The notes beneath the pieces are model-generated. The model saw nothing but the letters and a program-made list of their open reading frames with translations, did not search any database and was not told where the DNA came from. Source: Comamonas badia DSM 17552 (GTDB lineage Bacteria; Pseudomonadota; Gammaproteobacteria; Burkholderiales; Burkholderiaceae_C). From it: DNA of 64,000 nt. The position numbers and the translations under genes are program-made. Where the stretch lies: contig NZ_AXVM01000006.1 in the NCBI RefSeq assembly GCF_000484635.1, positions 1 through 64,000 on the forward strand, in the 5' to 3' direction. Below are positions 55,369 through 63,973 of the stretch, in pieces. Numbering within the stretch: the first letter of the stretch is position 1; each line of letters opens with the position of its first letter.

Positions 55369-56657
55369 TGAACATCCCCCCCCTGCCCGGACATCCCCAC
55401 CTGCACTACGCCCAGGGACAACTGCAGCTCGAAGGCGTTCGCCTGGCCGATCTCGCGGCCCGGCACGGCACACCGCTCTACGTGTATTCGCGTGCCGCCA
55501 TGCTGGATGCGCTGGCTGCCTACCAGCGCGGTTTCAAGGGCCGCAAGGCGCGCATATGCTATGCGATGAAGGCCAATTCTTCGCTCGCGATATTGCAGCT
55601 GTTCGCGCAGGCGGGCTGCGGGTTTGACATTGTTTCCGGTGGTGAACTGGAGCGCGTGCTGGCGGCCGGCGGCGATCCCTCCACCGTGGTGTTTTCCGGC
55701 GTTGGCAAGACACGCGGCGAGATGCGGCAGGCGCTCAAGGCCGGCATAGGGTGCTTCAACGTCGAGAGCGAAGCCGAGCTGGAAGTGCTCAGCAGCGTGG
55801 CCCAGGCCCTGGGCCTGCGCGCGCCGGTGAGCATCCGCGTCAACCCCAACGTGGACGCCAAGACACACCCCTATATCTCCACCGGGCTCAAGGGCAACAA
55901 GTTCGGCATCGCGCATGAGCGCGTGCTCGCCACCTACCGGCGCGCGGCCAGCCTGCCGGGGCTGCACGTCAAGGGCATCGACTGCCACATCGGTTCGCAG
56001 ATCACCGAAGCCACGCCCTACCTGGATGCGATGGACCGCGTGCTCGATCTGGTGCAGGCCATCGAAGCCGCAGGCATCGCGATCGAGCACATCGATTTCG
56101 GCGGCGGCCTGGGCATCGATTACCAGGGCGATGCGCCGCCCGCCGCCGATGCGCTCTGGGCCCAGCTGCTGGCCAGGCTGGATGCGCGCGGCCAGGGCGA
56201 TCGCATGCTGATGATCGAACCGGGCCGCTCGCTCGTGGGCAACGCCGGCGTCTGCCTCACCGAGGTGCTGTACCTCAAGCCCGGCGAGCAGAAGAACTTC
56301 TGCATCGTTGACGCGGCGATGAACGACCTGCCGCGCCCCATGATGTACGAGGCCTTCCACGGCATCGTGCCGCTGGCGCAGCAGCGTGCCGGCGAAACGC
56401 AGGTGTACGACGTGGTCGGTCCGATCTGCGAGAGCGGCGACTGGCTGGGGCGCGAACGGACGCTGGCGGTGCAGCCGGGCGATCTGCTCGCCGTGCTGTC
56501 CGCCGGCGCCTACTGCAGCGCCATGGGCAGCACCTACAACACCCGTGCGCGGCCTGCCGAGATCCTGGTGGATGGCAGCGCAGCCCACCTGATCCGCGAG
56601 CGCGAATCGGTCAGCGACATCTTCCGCAGCGAGCGGCTGGTGCCTGCAAAAATTTGA
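55365..56657 (+). CDS. lysA: diaminopimelate decarboxylase
   Basis: LysA makes lysine from meso-diaminopimelate with PLP. The 430-residue protein has the PLP lysine in ICYAMKANSSLAIL near 60-73, FDIVSGGELERVL, GIDCHIGSQITEATPY, IDFGGGLGIDYQG and the C-terminal GPICESGDWLG. ATG 55365 overlaps lptM. The stop lies inside a family A repeat. Confidence 0.97.
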   Translation: MMNIPPLPGHPHLHYAQGQLQLEGVRLADLAARHGTPLYVYSRAAMLDALAAYQRGFKGRKARICYAMKANSSLAILQLFAQAGCGFDIVSGGELERVLAAGGDPSTVVFSGVGKTRGEMRQALKAGIGCFNVESEAELEVLSSVAQALGLRAPVSIRVNPNVDAKTHPYISTGLKGNKFGIAHERVLATYRRAASLPGLHVKGIDCHIGSQITEATPYLDAMDRVLDLVQAIEAAGIAIEHIDFGGGLGIDYQGDAPPAADALWAQLLARLDARGQGDRMLMIEPGRSLVGNAGVCLTEVLYLKPGEQKNFCIVDAAMNDLPRPMMYEAFHGIVPLAQQRAGETQVYDVVGPICESGDWLGRERTLAVQPGDLLAVLSAGAYCSAMGSTYNTRARPAEILVDGSAAHLIRERESVSDIFRSERLVPAKI

Positions 56658-56716
56658 TCAAAAACAGCATCAACGTTTATCCATCAAGCGCTGACAGCTA
56701 TCTTTTTAGCTGATTT
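56652..56716. repeat. palindromic repeat, family A, joining the ends of lysA and msrQ
   Basis: ATTTGATCAAAAACAGCATC, AACGTTTATCCATCAAGCGC, TGACAGCTATCTTTTTAGCT. It supplies the lysA stop on the plus strand. On the minus strand it supplies the last residues of MsrQ (KIAVSA) and its TGA stop. Confidence 0.85.
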
Positions 56717-57337
56717 TGGGAGCGCCTCCCGCCAACGCAATGCCAGCCGCGCCAGCAGCAGCGTGGCCAGAACGCCGCCGTAGAGCAGCACATCGGCAAA
56801 GTCGCGCTTGCCCGCCCGCATCCAGAAAAAATGCAGGATGGCCAGGCCCGCCGCCAGATACACCAGCCGGTGCAACTGCTGCCAGCGCCGCCCACCCAGC
56901 CAGCGCACCAGCGGCTGAAACGAGGTGATGGCCAGCACCAGCAGCACGGCGAAGGTGCTCATGCCCACGAGGATGAAGGGGCGCTTGGCGATATCGGCGG
57001 CAATATCCGCCAGTTCCAGCCCCATGTCGAACCCGGCATAGCACAGCAGGTGCAGCAGGGCGTAGCTGAAGGTAAACAGCCCCAGCATGCGCCGAAAGCG
57101 CGCCAGCGCCGGCACGTGCAGCAGCTTGCGAACGGGGGTGATGGCGAGCGTGGCGCACAGCAGGCGCAGCGTCCAGTCGCCGGTGGCGCGGATCAATTTT
57201 TCCGCCGGGTTGGCTCCCAGCCCATCCGTTGCCGCGCCCCAGACCAGCCATGCCAGCGGCAGCAGGCACAGCAGGAAGAGTGCCGGCTTGACCGCCGGGT
57301 GCAGCAGCCAGCGGCCGCGTACGGTGCCCGCCGCCAT
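56684..57337 (-). CDS. msrQ: MsrQ, haem membrane subunit of the periplasmic methionine sulfoxide reductase
   Basis: The 217-residue protein has about six membrane helices of the ferric-reductase-like type, with histidines for haem in RMLGLFTFSYALLHLLCY and WQQLHRLVYLAAGLAILHFF. It passes electrons from the quinone pool to MsrP. Its ATG overlaps the msrP stop (TGATG). The last six residues (KIAVSA) come from a family A repeat. Confidence 0.94.
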   Translation of the reverse strand: MAAGTVRGRWLLHPAVKPALFLLCLLPLAWLVWGAATDGLGANPAEKLIRATGDWTLRLLCATLAITPVRKLLHVPALARFRRMLGLFTFSYALLHLLCYAGFDMGLELADIAADIAKRPFILVGMSTFAVLLVLAITSFQPLVRWLGGRRWQQLHRLVYLAAGLAILHFFWMRAGKRDFADVLLYGGVLATLLLARLALRWREALPKSAKKIAVSA

Positions 57338-58332
57338 CAGTAGTATTTCTTCAGGTCCATGCCGGCATAGAGCTGGGCGACCTGGTTGCCGTAGCCGTTG
57401 AAGATCAGCGTCTTGCGGCGCTTGGCGAACAGCCCGCCCTCGCCGATGCGCCGCTCCGTCGCCTGGCTCCAGCGCGGGTGCGGCACGTCCGGGTTGACGT
57501 TGGAATAAAAGCCGTATTCATGCTGCGCGGCAATGTTCCAGGCCGTGCTCGGCTCTTTTTCGACGAAATTGATGCGAACGATGCTCTTGGCGCTCTTGAA
57601 GCCGTACTTCCACGGCACGACCACGCGCACCGGCGCGCCGTTCTGGTTGGGCAGCACCTGGCCATACATGCCCAGGGTGAGCAAAGTCAGCGGGTGCATG
57701 GCCTCGTCCAGGCGCAGGCCTTCGGTGTAGGGCCACTGCAGCACGGAGCCGCGCACACCGGGCATGGTGGCCTTGTCCGCCAGGGTTTCGAACTGCACGT
57801 ACTTGGCGCTGCCCTGCGGCTGCACCTGCTGGATCAGCGCGGAGAGCGAATACCCGACCCACGGAATCACCATGGACCAGCCTTCGACGCAGCGCAGGCG
57901 ATAGATGCGCTCTTCCAGCGCACCGAGCTTGCGCAGATCGTCCAGGTCGCAGGTGCGCGGCTTGTTCACCAGGCCGCCGATTTCCACCGTCCACGGGCTC
58001 GTCCTGAGCGCATGGGCGTATTCGGCCGGATCGGATTTGTCGGTGCCGAACTCGTAAAAATTGTTGTAGCTGGTCGCGTCCTGGTAGCTCGTGGGCTTTT
58101 CCATGGTGACCGCCGCATCGACCTTGGAGAGCGGGGCCGCCAGCGGAGCCAGCGTGCCGCCCGATTCTCCGGCCATCGCGCCCTGCGCCGCCCACGGCGC
58201 CAGCGCCGCCAGCCCGGCCGCCGCACCCGCCATGCGCAACCAGTCGCGCCGGCGCGCATAGACCTCGGAAGGCGTGATCTCGCTGGGAATGGGGTGGTTG
58301 AAATCCTTGCCGTTGCGCCCTGCGTGCTGCAT
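57337..58332 (-). CDS. msrP: MsrP, molybdenum-containing periplasmic methionine sulfoxide reductase
   Basis: The 331-residue protein has a Tat signal peptide ([20 protein letters not shown]) and the molybdopterin cysteine C148 in [18 protein letters not shown]. It repairs both R- and S-methionine sulfoxide in periplasmic proteins. ATG 58332 has GGAG seven bases upstream. It needs the molybdenum cofactor made by the moa/moe/mob genes in this window. The terminator of the upstream cytochrome gene ends only 22 bases before its start. Confidence 0.95.
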   Translation of the reverse strand: MQHAGRNGKDFNHPIPSEITPSEVYARRRDWLRMAGAAAGLAALAPWAAQGAMAGESGGTLAPLAAPLSKVDAAVTMEKPTSYQDATSYNNFYEFGTDKSDPAEYAHALRTSPWTVEIGGLVNKPRTCDLDDLRKLGALEERIYRLRCVEGWSMVIPWVGYSLSALIQQVQPQGSAKYVQFETLADKATMPGVRGSVLQWPYTEGLRLDEAMHPLTLLTLGMYGQVLPNQNGAPVRVVVPWKYGFKSAKSIVRINFVEKEPSTAWNIAAQHEYGFYSNVNPDVPHPRWSQATERRIGEGGLFAKRRKTLIFNGYGNQVAQLYAGMDLKKYY

Positions 58333-58354
58333 GCTCGGTCTCCGCTCGTCCATG

Positions 58355-58389
58355 AAAAAAGGCGGGCAGCCCTGGGGCCTGCCCGCCTT
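58355..58389 (-). terminator. rho-independent terminator after the cytochrome c4 gene
   Basis: On the minus strand AAGGCGGGCAG, nine-base loop, CTGCCCGCC and TTTTTT. It is a strong stem 40 bases after the cytochrome stop. Confidence 0.9.
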
Positions 58390-58428
58390 CATGGATCGCA
58401 AAACAGCCGCCGAGGTTCCGCAGCGCTT

Positions 58429-59049
58429 TCAGCGCAGGCCGGCGATGTAATCGGCCAGCGCCTGGACCTCGTGGTCGGTGAGGTACTTCACCTCGTCGTG
58501 CATGATGGTGCTGTTGGCGCGCGTGCCGCTGCGGAAATCGGCCAGCTGCTTGGCGGTGTATTCCGCATGCTGCCCCGACAGGCGCGGGAACTGGGCCGGA
58601 ACGCCGGCGCCATTGGGGCTGTGGCAGCCCGCGCAGGCGGCAATGCCGCGGTCCTGCGCGCCGCCGCGGTACAGGCGCTCGCCCGTCGCCAGCAGCGTCT
58701 TGTCCTTGGCAAAGCCCTGGCGGGCCTTTTGCGTGCCCAGCCAGGCGGCGACGTTCAGGATCGCTTCCTCGTCCAGGGTGGAGGCCATGCCCTGCATCAC
58801 CGCATCCACGCGCTTGCCATCCTTGAATTCGCGCAACTGCTTGGCCAGGTATTCGGGAAACTGCTGCGCCAGCGTCGGATTGACGGGAATCATGGAGTTG
58901 CCATCAGCGCCGTGGCAGGCGGCGCAGGTCGTGCCGTACGTGGCCTGGCCCTTGGCAGGATCGGGTTTGGCCGTCGCGCCCTCCGCCAATGCGGAAACTG
59001 CGGTAACCGCCAAGGCGGCTGACATCAGCAAGGAGGCTATCAACTTCAT
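58429..59049 (-). CDS. di-haem cytochrome c4
   Basis: The 206-residue periplasmic protein has a signal peptide (KLIASLLMSAALAVTAVSAL) and two CxxCH haem sites (CAACH near 43 and CAGCH near 140). It has the two-domain layout of cytochrome c4 (IPVNPTLAQQFPEYLAKQLR and VPAQFPRLSGQHAEYTAKQL). It would carry electrons to terminal oxidases. It faces engB across a 75-base gap. Confidence 0.92.
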   Translation of the reverse strand: MKLIASLLMSAALAVTAVSALAEGATAKPDPAKGQATYGTTCAACHGADGNSMIPVNPTLAQQFPEYLAKQLREFKDGKRVDAVMQGMASTLDEEAILNVAAWLGTQKARQGFAKDKTLLATGERLYRGGAQDRGIAACAGCHSPNGAGVPAQFPRLSGQHAEYTAKQLADFRSGTRANSTIMHDEVKYLTDHEVQALADYIAGLR

Positions 59050-59124
59050 ATCGGAACTCTGGGAGTTGTGGGCGCAAAAACCGCTGGATTCTACAATGCC
59101 CGCTTGTGCCAACCGCCCCGCCGC

Positions 59125-59835
59125 ATGCCTTCCATCCCTGCCGCCCCACCCGCCACGCCCGCGCACGCCAGCATCGAAGGCAAGGCGGCGCTCGCCTGGA
59201 TGCACACCGCGCGCTTTTTCACCACCGCCGCCCAGCTGCACCAGCTGCCTGCGGTTGACGTACCGGAAATCGCCTTCGTCGGGCGCTCCAACGCCGGCAA
59301 ATCCACCGCCATCAATACGCTCACGCAGCAGCGCCAGCTGGCCTTCGCCTCGAAAAAACCCGGACGCACGCAGCACATCAACCTGTTCGCGCTCGGCAAG
59401 CAGGGCGTGACGGATGCCGTGCTGGCCGACCTGCCGGGCTACGGCTACGCCGCCGTCTCGCGCGAAGACAAGCTGCGCTGGCAGCGCGTGATGCTCAACT
59501 ACCTGGTGCAGCGCAAGAGCCTGAGCGCCTTCGTGCTGCTGTGCGATCCACGCCTGGGCCTGACGGAGCTCGATGAAGCGCTGCTCGATGCCCTGCGCCC
59601 GCGCGTGGAGGCGGGGTTGCCATTCCTCGTGCTGCTCACCAAGGCCGACAAGCTCACCCGCGCGGAGCAGGCCAAGGCGCTTTCCATCACGCGGCTCAAC
59701 GCCGGCGGCGGCGAGGTGCGGCTGTTCTCCGCGCTCAAACGGCAAGGCGTGGAGGAAGTGGCACAGCTGCTGTGGCAATGGAGCCACCCGGCGCCTGCCG
59801 CACCGAAGGCCGCCGACACTCTTTTGCAAATCTGA
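59125..59835 (+). CDS. engB: ribosome biogenesis GTP-binding protein EngB/YihA
   Basis: The 236-residue GTPase has G1 GRSNAGKST near 55, the TQHINLF switch region, G3 DLPGYGYA, G4 TKADK and SALKRQG. It acts in 50S subunit assembly. A short Ala/Pro-rich N-terminal extension precedes the domain. ATG 59125 is preceded by a TACAAT -10 box at 59092-59097. Confidence 0.95.
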   Translation: MPSIPAAPPATPAHASIEGKAALAWMHTARFFTTAAQLHQLPAVDVPEIAFVGRSNAGKSTAINTLTQQRQLAFASKKPGRTQHINLFALGKQGVTDAVLADLPGYGYAAVSREDKLRWQRVMLNYLVQRKSLSAFVLLCDPRLGLTELDEALLDALRPRVEAGLPFLVLLTKADKLTRAEQAKALSITRLNAGGGEVRLFSALKRQGVEEVAQLLWQWSHPAPAAPKAADTLLQI

Positions 59836-59837
59836 TG

Positions 59838-59887
59838 CGTTTCAGGGCTCTACCGCACTGCTGGCAAGCGCTTGCAGCTCCGATTTC
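59838..59887. repeat. palindromic repeat, family A, diverged
   Basis: GCGTTTCAGGGCTCTACCGC, ACTGCTGGCAAGCGCTTGCA, GCTCCGATTT. The GCAAGCGCTTGC core remains while the left arm has decayed. It lies between engB and the hydrolase, and its right edge abuts the hydrolase ATG. Confidence 0.6.
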
Positions 59888-60832
59888 ATGAGCAATCACC
59901 CCACATTGGAAGACATCGCCCTGCCCCATGGCATCCGCCTGCGCTGCCATGCGCAGGGTGTGCGCGGCCGCCCGGTGCTGCTGTTTCTGCACGGCTTCCC
60001 CGAAGGTGCCTTCATCTGGGACGCGCTGCTGGCCCATTTCTCGCAGTCGGCGCACGGCGGCTACCGCTGCGTCGCGCCCTATCTGCGCGGCTACGGCGCC
60101 TCCAGCCGACCTGCGGACGTCGCCGCCTACCGCCCCAGGCACCTGGTGCAGGACATCGCCGCGCTGATCGCCCACGAGAGTGCTGATTCGCCCCTGGCCT
60201 GCCTCGTCGGCCACGATTGGGGCGGCGCCATCGCCTGGAACCTGGCCAGCCTGCACCCGCAACTGCTGCAGCGCCTGTTGATCATCAACGCGCCGCATCC
60301 CGGCGCCTTTGCGCGCGAACTGGCGCACAACGCGGCGCAGCAGGCCGCCAGCCAGTACATGCACTTCCTTTGCCGCCCCGACGCCGAGGCGCTGCTGGCC
60401 GAAGACGATTTCCGCCGCCTGTCGGCCTTTTTCCAAACCCCGGATGGCAAGCCGCCCGCCTGGCTGACCGACGGCCTGCGCGCCCAGTACCGCGCGCTGT
60501 GGCAACAGGGTCTGGCGGGCGCCTGCAACTACTACCGCGCCAGCCCGCTGCGCCCGCCGCGCGCCGGCGACCTGGGCGCCGCCGCCGTGCAGCTGCCGCC
60601 CGAATTGGGCCGCACCACCGTACCAACGCGGGTGCTCTGGGGGCTCGATGACGTGGCGCTGCAGCCGGCGCTGCTCGATGGCCTGGGCGACTGGGTGCCG
60701 CAGCTTCAGGTACAGCCGGTGGCGGGCGCCTCGCACTGGCTGGTGCACGAACAGCCCGCCGCCGTGATCGACGCCTTGGGCGCTTGGCTGGAGCGTGAAG
60801 CGCGAAAAATGATAGCTAATTTCGCTTACTGA
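59888..60832 (+). CDS. alpha/beta-fold hydrolase, epoxide-hydrolase-like
   Basis: The 314-residue protein has the oxyanion motif LFLHGFPEGAFIWDALL near 35, nucleophile Asp in VGHDWGGAIAWNLA near 107 and the His in GASHWLVHEQP near 280. An Asp nucleophile flanked by H and W suggests epoxide hydrolase or haloalkane-dehalogenase-like chemistry; the substrate is unknown. ATG 59888 is the only start before the domain. The C-terminal KMIANFAY is encoded by half of a family A repeat. Confidence 0.85.
   Translation: MSNHPTLEDIALPHGIRLRCHAQGVRGRPVLLFLHGFPEGAFIWDALLAHFSQSAHGGYRCVAPYLRGYGASSRPADVAAYRPRHLVQDIAALIAHESADSPLACLVGHDWGGAIAWNLASLHPQLLQRLLIINAPHPGAFARELAHNAAQQAASQYMHFLCRPDAEALLAEDDFRRLSAFFQTPDGKPPAWLTDGLRAQYRALWQQGLAGACNYYRASPLRPPRAGDLGAAAVQLPPELGRTTVPTRVLWGLDDVALQPALLDGLGDWVPQLQVQPVAGASHWLVHEQPAAVIDALGAWLEREARKMIANFAY
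60806..60832. repeat. family A half-repeat at the hydrolase 3' end
   Basis: AAAATGATAGCTAATTTCGC, TTACTGA: only one arm of the family A palindrome, supplying the last codons and the stop of the hydrolase gene. Confidence 0.5.
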
Positions 60833-60850
60833 GTAATGATTATTCGAGGA

Positions 60851-60910
60851 TCACCCCTCACCCCTCACCCCTCACCCCTCACCCCTCACCCCTCACCCCT
60901 CACCCCTCAC
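60851..60910. repeat. heptanucleotide tandem repeat (TCACCCC)8
   Basis: Eight full copies of TCACCCC (60851-60906) and four bases of a ninth. The stop codon of the acyltransferase gene on the minus strand lies inside the array, so its last codons read GGT GAG GGG TGA. Confidence 0.95.
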
Positions 60911-61787
60911 CTTCCCCATACAAAGACGCCTGCCCTGCTGGCCGCGTCTTGAAGCGCTTGTGCACCCAGTAGTACTGCGCTGGCGCCCGGCGGATGGCCG
61001 CCTCCAGCTCGCGGTTCATGCGCGCCGTATCCGCGACGGGGTCATCGGTGGGGTAATGCTCCCAGGCGGGCGTCAGATGGGCCTCGTAGCCCTCGGGCGT
61101 CATGCGGCTGTAGAGCGCCATCACCTTGGCGCGTCCCAAACGGGCAAAGCGCGGAAGCGAGGGAATCGTCGCCACCTCGGGCACCGCAAAAAACGGCACG
61201 AAGACCGAGTCCGCCGGCCCGTAATCCATGTCGGGCAGCAGGTACAGCAACCCCCCTTTGCGCAGGCACTGGATGATGGGCCTGACGCCGTCGGCACGGT
61301 TGAGCATGGCCACGTTGCCAAAGCGCTGGCGCCCGGCCATGAACCAGCCATCAAGCACGGGGTTGGGATGGGTGGCGAAGATCGAGGTGAACTCGCGCGT
61401 GGTATTCAACAGCGGCAGCACCAGGCCGCCGGCGTCCATGCCGTAGAAATGCGGCGCGAAGACGATGGTCGGCGTCTCGCCGTCGAGCTCGTGCACCGCG
61501 CCGGTGAGTTGGAGGCGCGAACGCACCAGCGCCTCGGGGCCGCTCCAGAGCCAGCCGCGGTCGAGAAAGGTCTGGCAGAACACTTCGAAGGTCTCGCGCG
61601 CCAGCGCATGGCGCCGCGCCAGAGGCATCTCGGGAAAGCACAGTTCCAGATTGCGCAGCGCCACCTTGCGCCTTTGCCGCGCCAGCACGAACAGCAGGCG
61701 GCCCACCAGGGCCCCGAGCGCGCGCAGCCAGGACAGCGGCAGGCGCCCGAGCGCATTCAGCAAGGCAATGCCGATGCGCGCCATCAT
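60900..61787 (-). CDS. lipid A biosynthesis acyltransferase (LpxL/HtrB family), second copy
   Basis: The 295-residue inner-membrane enzyme has an N-terminal hydrophobic segment (about 15-35) and the HxxxxD catalytic motif in FAPHFYGMDAGGLV near 113-118. It also has HPNPVLDGWFMAGRQRFGNV and YLLPDMDYGPADSVFVPFF. It adds a secondary acyl chain to lipid A. ATG 61787 overlaps the stop of the preceding acyltransferase and has AGGAG upstream. The C-terminal GEGEG is encoded next to and within the tandem repeat. Confidence 0.9.
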   Translation of the reverse strand: MMARIGIALLNALGRLPLSWLRALGALVGRLLFVLARQRRKVALRNLELCFPEMPLARRHALARETFEVFCQTFLDRGWLWSGPEALVRSRLQLTGAVHELDGETPTIVFAPHFYGMDAGGLVLPLLNTTREFTSIFATHPNPVLDGWFMAGRQRFGNVAMLNRADGVRPIIQCLRKGGLLYLLPDMDYGPADSVFVPFFAVPEVATIPSLPRFARLGRAKVMALYSRMTPEGYEAHLTPAWEHYPTDDPVADTARMNRELEAAIRRAPAQYYWVHKRFKTRPAGQASLYGEGEG

Positions 61788-62641
61788 GCGGCGGGCTCCT
61801 GCCGGGGCGGCGCCACGCCGCGCGGCTGCTTGTAGCGCCCGTAGCCCCACAGGTACTGCTGCGGGCAGGCGCGGATCAGCAGTTCCATCGCGCCGTTGAT
61901 CTGGCCCACGGCCACCTGCAGATCGGAAGAAAGCGGTCCGGCCAGACCCTGCAGATGCAGCGCATAGCCCCGCGCCCGGGGCAGGCGCTCGCAGCGCGCG
62001 AGCACCACGGCGGCGCCGGTCTGCTGCACCAGGCGCGCCGCCAGCGTCATCGTGTAGGCATCGCGGCCGAAGAACGGCGCCCAGACGCCCAGGCCCTGCG
62101 GCGGCACCTGGTCGGGCAGCAGCCCCACGGCACGCCCCTGGCGCAGCGCCTTGATCATCTGGCGCACGCCCTGCAGGTTGGTCGGCACCGCCTGGATGCC
62201 GGGCCGCTGGCGCGCCTGCGCCACGATGGGCGCCAGCCAGGCCTTGCGCGCCGGGCGGTAGAGGATGGTGAAGTCACCGTGCTCGGCCGCCCAGCGGCGT
62301 GCGCCCTCCTGCACCGAGAGCTCAAAGCAGCCGATGTGCGGCGTCAGAAACACGATGCCGCGCCCCGCGGCCCAGGCCTGTTCCACGCAATCCTGCCCAT
62401 GCACCTCGCAGCGCGGCAGGCGGCGCGACAGCCAGAGCCGCGGCGTTTCCGCCACCATGCGCCCGGCATGCCCCACCGCCGCCCGCACCGCGCCAAAGCC
62501 ATAGCCCGCAACGGCGGCATTGGCGAGAAAGCGGCGCCGGTAGGTGGGCGAGAGGGCAAATGCCAGCCAGCCCATCGCCGCCCCCAGCGGATGGAGCAAC
62601 CACAACGGCAGCACAGCCAAGAAGCGCAGGAAGAGGGACAT
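61784..62641 (-). CDS. lipid A biosynthesis acyltransferase (LpxL/HtrB family), first copy
   Basis: The 285-residue protein has an N-terminal membrane helix (FLRFLAVLPLWLLHPLGAAM) and the catalytic HxxxxE in FLTPHIGCFELSVQEGARRW near 103. It also has LYRPARKAWLAPIVAQAR and GLLPDQVPPQGLGVWAPFFG. With the next gene it would complete secondary acylation of lipid A. It faces metK; the metK riboswitch begins only 15 bases from its start codon, and no ribosome binding site is seen. Confidence 0.9.
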   Translation of the reverse strand: MSLFLRFLAVLPLWLLHPLGAAMGWLAFALSPTYRRRFLANAAVAGYGFGAVRAAVGHAGRMVAETPRLWLSRRLPRCEVHGQDCVEQAWAAGRGIVFLTPHIGCFELSVQEGARRWAAEHGDFTILYRPARKAWLAPIVAQARQRPGIQAVPTNLQGVRQMIKALRQGRAVGLLPDQVPPQGLGVWAPFFGRDAYTMTLAARLVQQTGAAVVLARCERLPRARGYALHLQGLAGPLSSDLQVAVGQINGAMELLIRACPQQYLWGYGRYKQPRGVAPPRQEPAA

Positions 62642-62655
62642 GACTACAATGAAAG

Positions 62656-62712
62656 CGTCGCCGAGTTAACCGAGCAACTTGCAGGGCGACGTTAAATACC
62701 ACTGCTAAAGCG
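62656..62712 (+). ncRNA. SAM-II-type riboswitch in the metK leader
   Basis: An H-type pseudoknot fits the SAM-II (SAM-alpha) pattern. Stem P1 is CGTCGCC (62656-62662) with GGCGACG (62685-62691). The loop carries GAGTTAACCG and TTGCAG. TTAAAT follows P1, and CTGCTAAAG (62702-62710) gives the pseudoknot partner: GCAG pairs with CTGC. A solved SAM-II RNA from marine metagenome metX has the same order: TTTAACCG, TTGCA, TAAAT, GCTAAA. A -10 box TACAAT at 62645-62650 puts the transcript start at the foot of P1. S-adenosylmethionine made by MetK would bind and lower metK expression. Confidence 0.85.
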
Positions 62713-62782
62713 TTCGCCACATGGCTCCTTCGGAAGCCTGGGCAGCGCCCCAGATGCTTTGATACATGGAGTTTATGCACAA

Positions 62783-63973
62783 ATGGCGAGCGACTTTCTC
62801 TTCACTTCCGAATCCGTCTCCGAAGGCCATCCCGACAAGGTGGCGGATCAAATCTCCGACGCCGTCCTCGATGCCATCCTGCAGGTCGATCCGCGCGGCC
62901 GCGTCGCCGCCGAGACCCTGACCAACACCGGGCTGGTCGTGCTCGCCGGCGAGATCAGCCTGCGCTCGGACGCACCGGCGCCCGATTACATCCAGGTCGC
63001 GCGCGACACCATCAAGCGCATCGGCTACGACAACACCGAGTACGGCATCGATTACAAGGGCTGCGCGGTGCTGGTGGCCTACGACAAGCAGAGCAACGAC
63101 ATCGCCCAGGGCGTGGACCAGGCGAGCGACGACCACCTGAACACCGGCGCCGGCGACCAGGGCCTGATGTTCGGCTACGCCTGCGACGAGACCGATACGC
63201 TGATGCCCGCGCCCATCTATTACGCCCACCGCCTGATGGAGCGCCAGGCGCAGCAGCGCAAGAGCGGCGCCCTGCCCTTTTTGCGCCCGGACGCCAAGAG
63301 CCAGGTGACGATGCGCTACATCGACGGCAAGGTGGACAGCATCGACACCGTCGTGCTCTCCACCCAGCACAGCCCGGATCAATCCGAGACACCGACGAAG
63401 ATGAAGGCCAGTTTCATCGAGGCCGTGGTCGAGCAGATCATCAAGCCGGTGCTGCCCAGGGAATGGCTCAGGAACACCAAGTACCTCATCAACCCCACCG
63501 GGCGCTTCGTCGTCGGCGGCCCGCAGGGCGACTGCGGCCTGACCGGACGCAAGATCATCGTCGACACCTACGGCGGCTCCTGCCCGCATGGCGGCGGGGC
63601 GTTTTCCGGCAAGGATCCGACCAAGGTGGACCGCAGCGCCACCTACGCCTGCCGCTACGTGGCCAAGAACATCGTCGCCGCGGGCCTGGCGCGCCAGTGC
63701 CAGATCCAGGTGGCCTATGCGATTGGCGTCGCGCGCCCGATGAACGTCACGGTCTATACCGAAGGCACGGGCGTCATCGCGGACGAGAAAATCGCACAGC
63801 TCGTCAACGACCACTTTGACCTGCGCCCCAAGGGCATCATCCAGATGCTGGATCTGCAGCGCCCGATCTACGCCAGGACCGCCGCCTACGGCCACTTCGG
63901 CCGCGACGAACCCGAGTTCACCTGGGAGCGGACGGATAAAGCACAAGCGCTGCGTGCGGCGGCAGGGCTATGA
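62783..63973 (+). CDS. metK: S-adenosylmethionine synthetase
   Basis: MetK makes S-adenosylmethionine from methionine and ATP. The 396-residue protein has the ATP/metal motifs [35 protein letters not shown] and [20 protein letters not shown] 62783 fits the family N-terminus ([12 protein letters not shown]), with GGAG twelve bases upstream. A SAM-II riboswitch begins 127 bases upstream. Two small hairpins (GGCTCC-TTCG-GAAGCC and CTGGG/CCCAG) lie between riboswitch and start codon and could be the expression platform. Confidence 0.98.
   Translation: MASDFLFTSESVSEGHPDKVADQISDAVLDAILQVDPRGRVAAETLTNTGLVVLAGEISLRSDAPAPDYIQVARDTIKRIGYDNTEYGIDYKGCAVLVAYDKQSNDIAQGVDQASDDHLNTGAGDQGLMFGYACDETDTLMPAPIYYAHRLMERQAQQRKSGALPFLRPDAKSQVTMRYIDGKVDSIDTVVLSTQHSPDQSETPTKMKASFIEAVVEQIIKPVLPREWLRNTKYLINPTGRFVVGGPQGDCGLTGRKIIVDTYGGSCPHGGGAFSGKDPTKVDRSATYACRYVAKNIVAAGLARQCQIQVAYAIGVARPMNVTVYTEGTGVIADEKIAQLVNDHFDLRPKGIIQMLDLQRPIYARTAAYGHFGRDEPEFTWERTDKAQALRAAAGL

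Noticed and set aside
60851-60910. Short direct repeats that could suggest a CRISPR array
   Set aside because: The units are 7 bases with no spacers; this is a simple tandem repeat.
62713-62760. Hairpins between the SAM-II aptamer and metK as a rho-independent terminator
   Set aside because: The second stem has only five pairs and is followed by GATGCTTTGAT rather than a T run, so termination is not supported; kept only as a possible expression platform.
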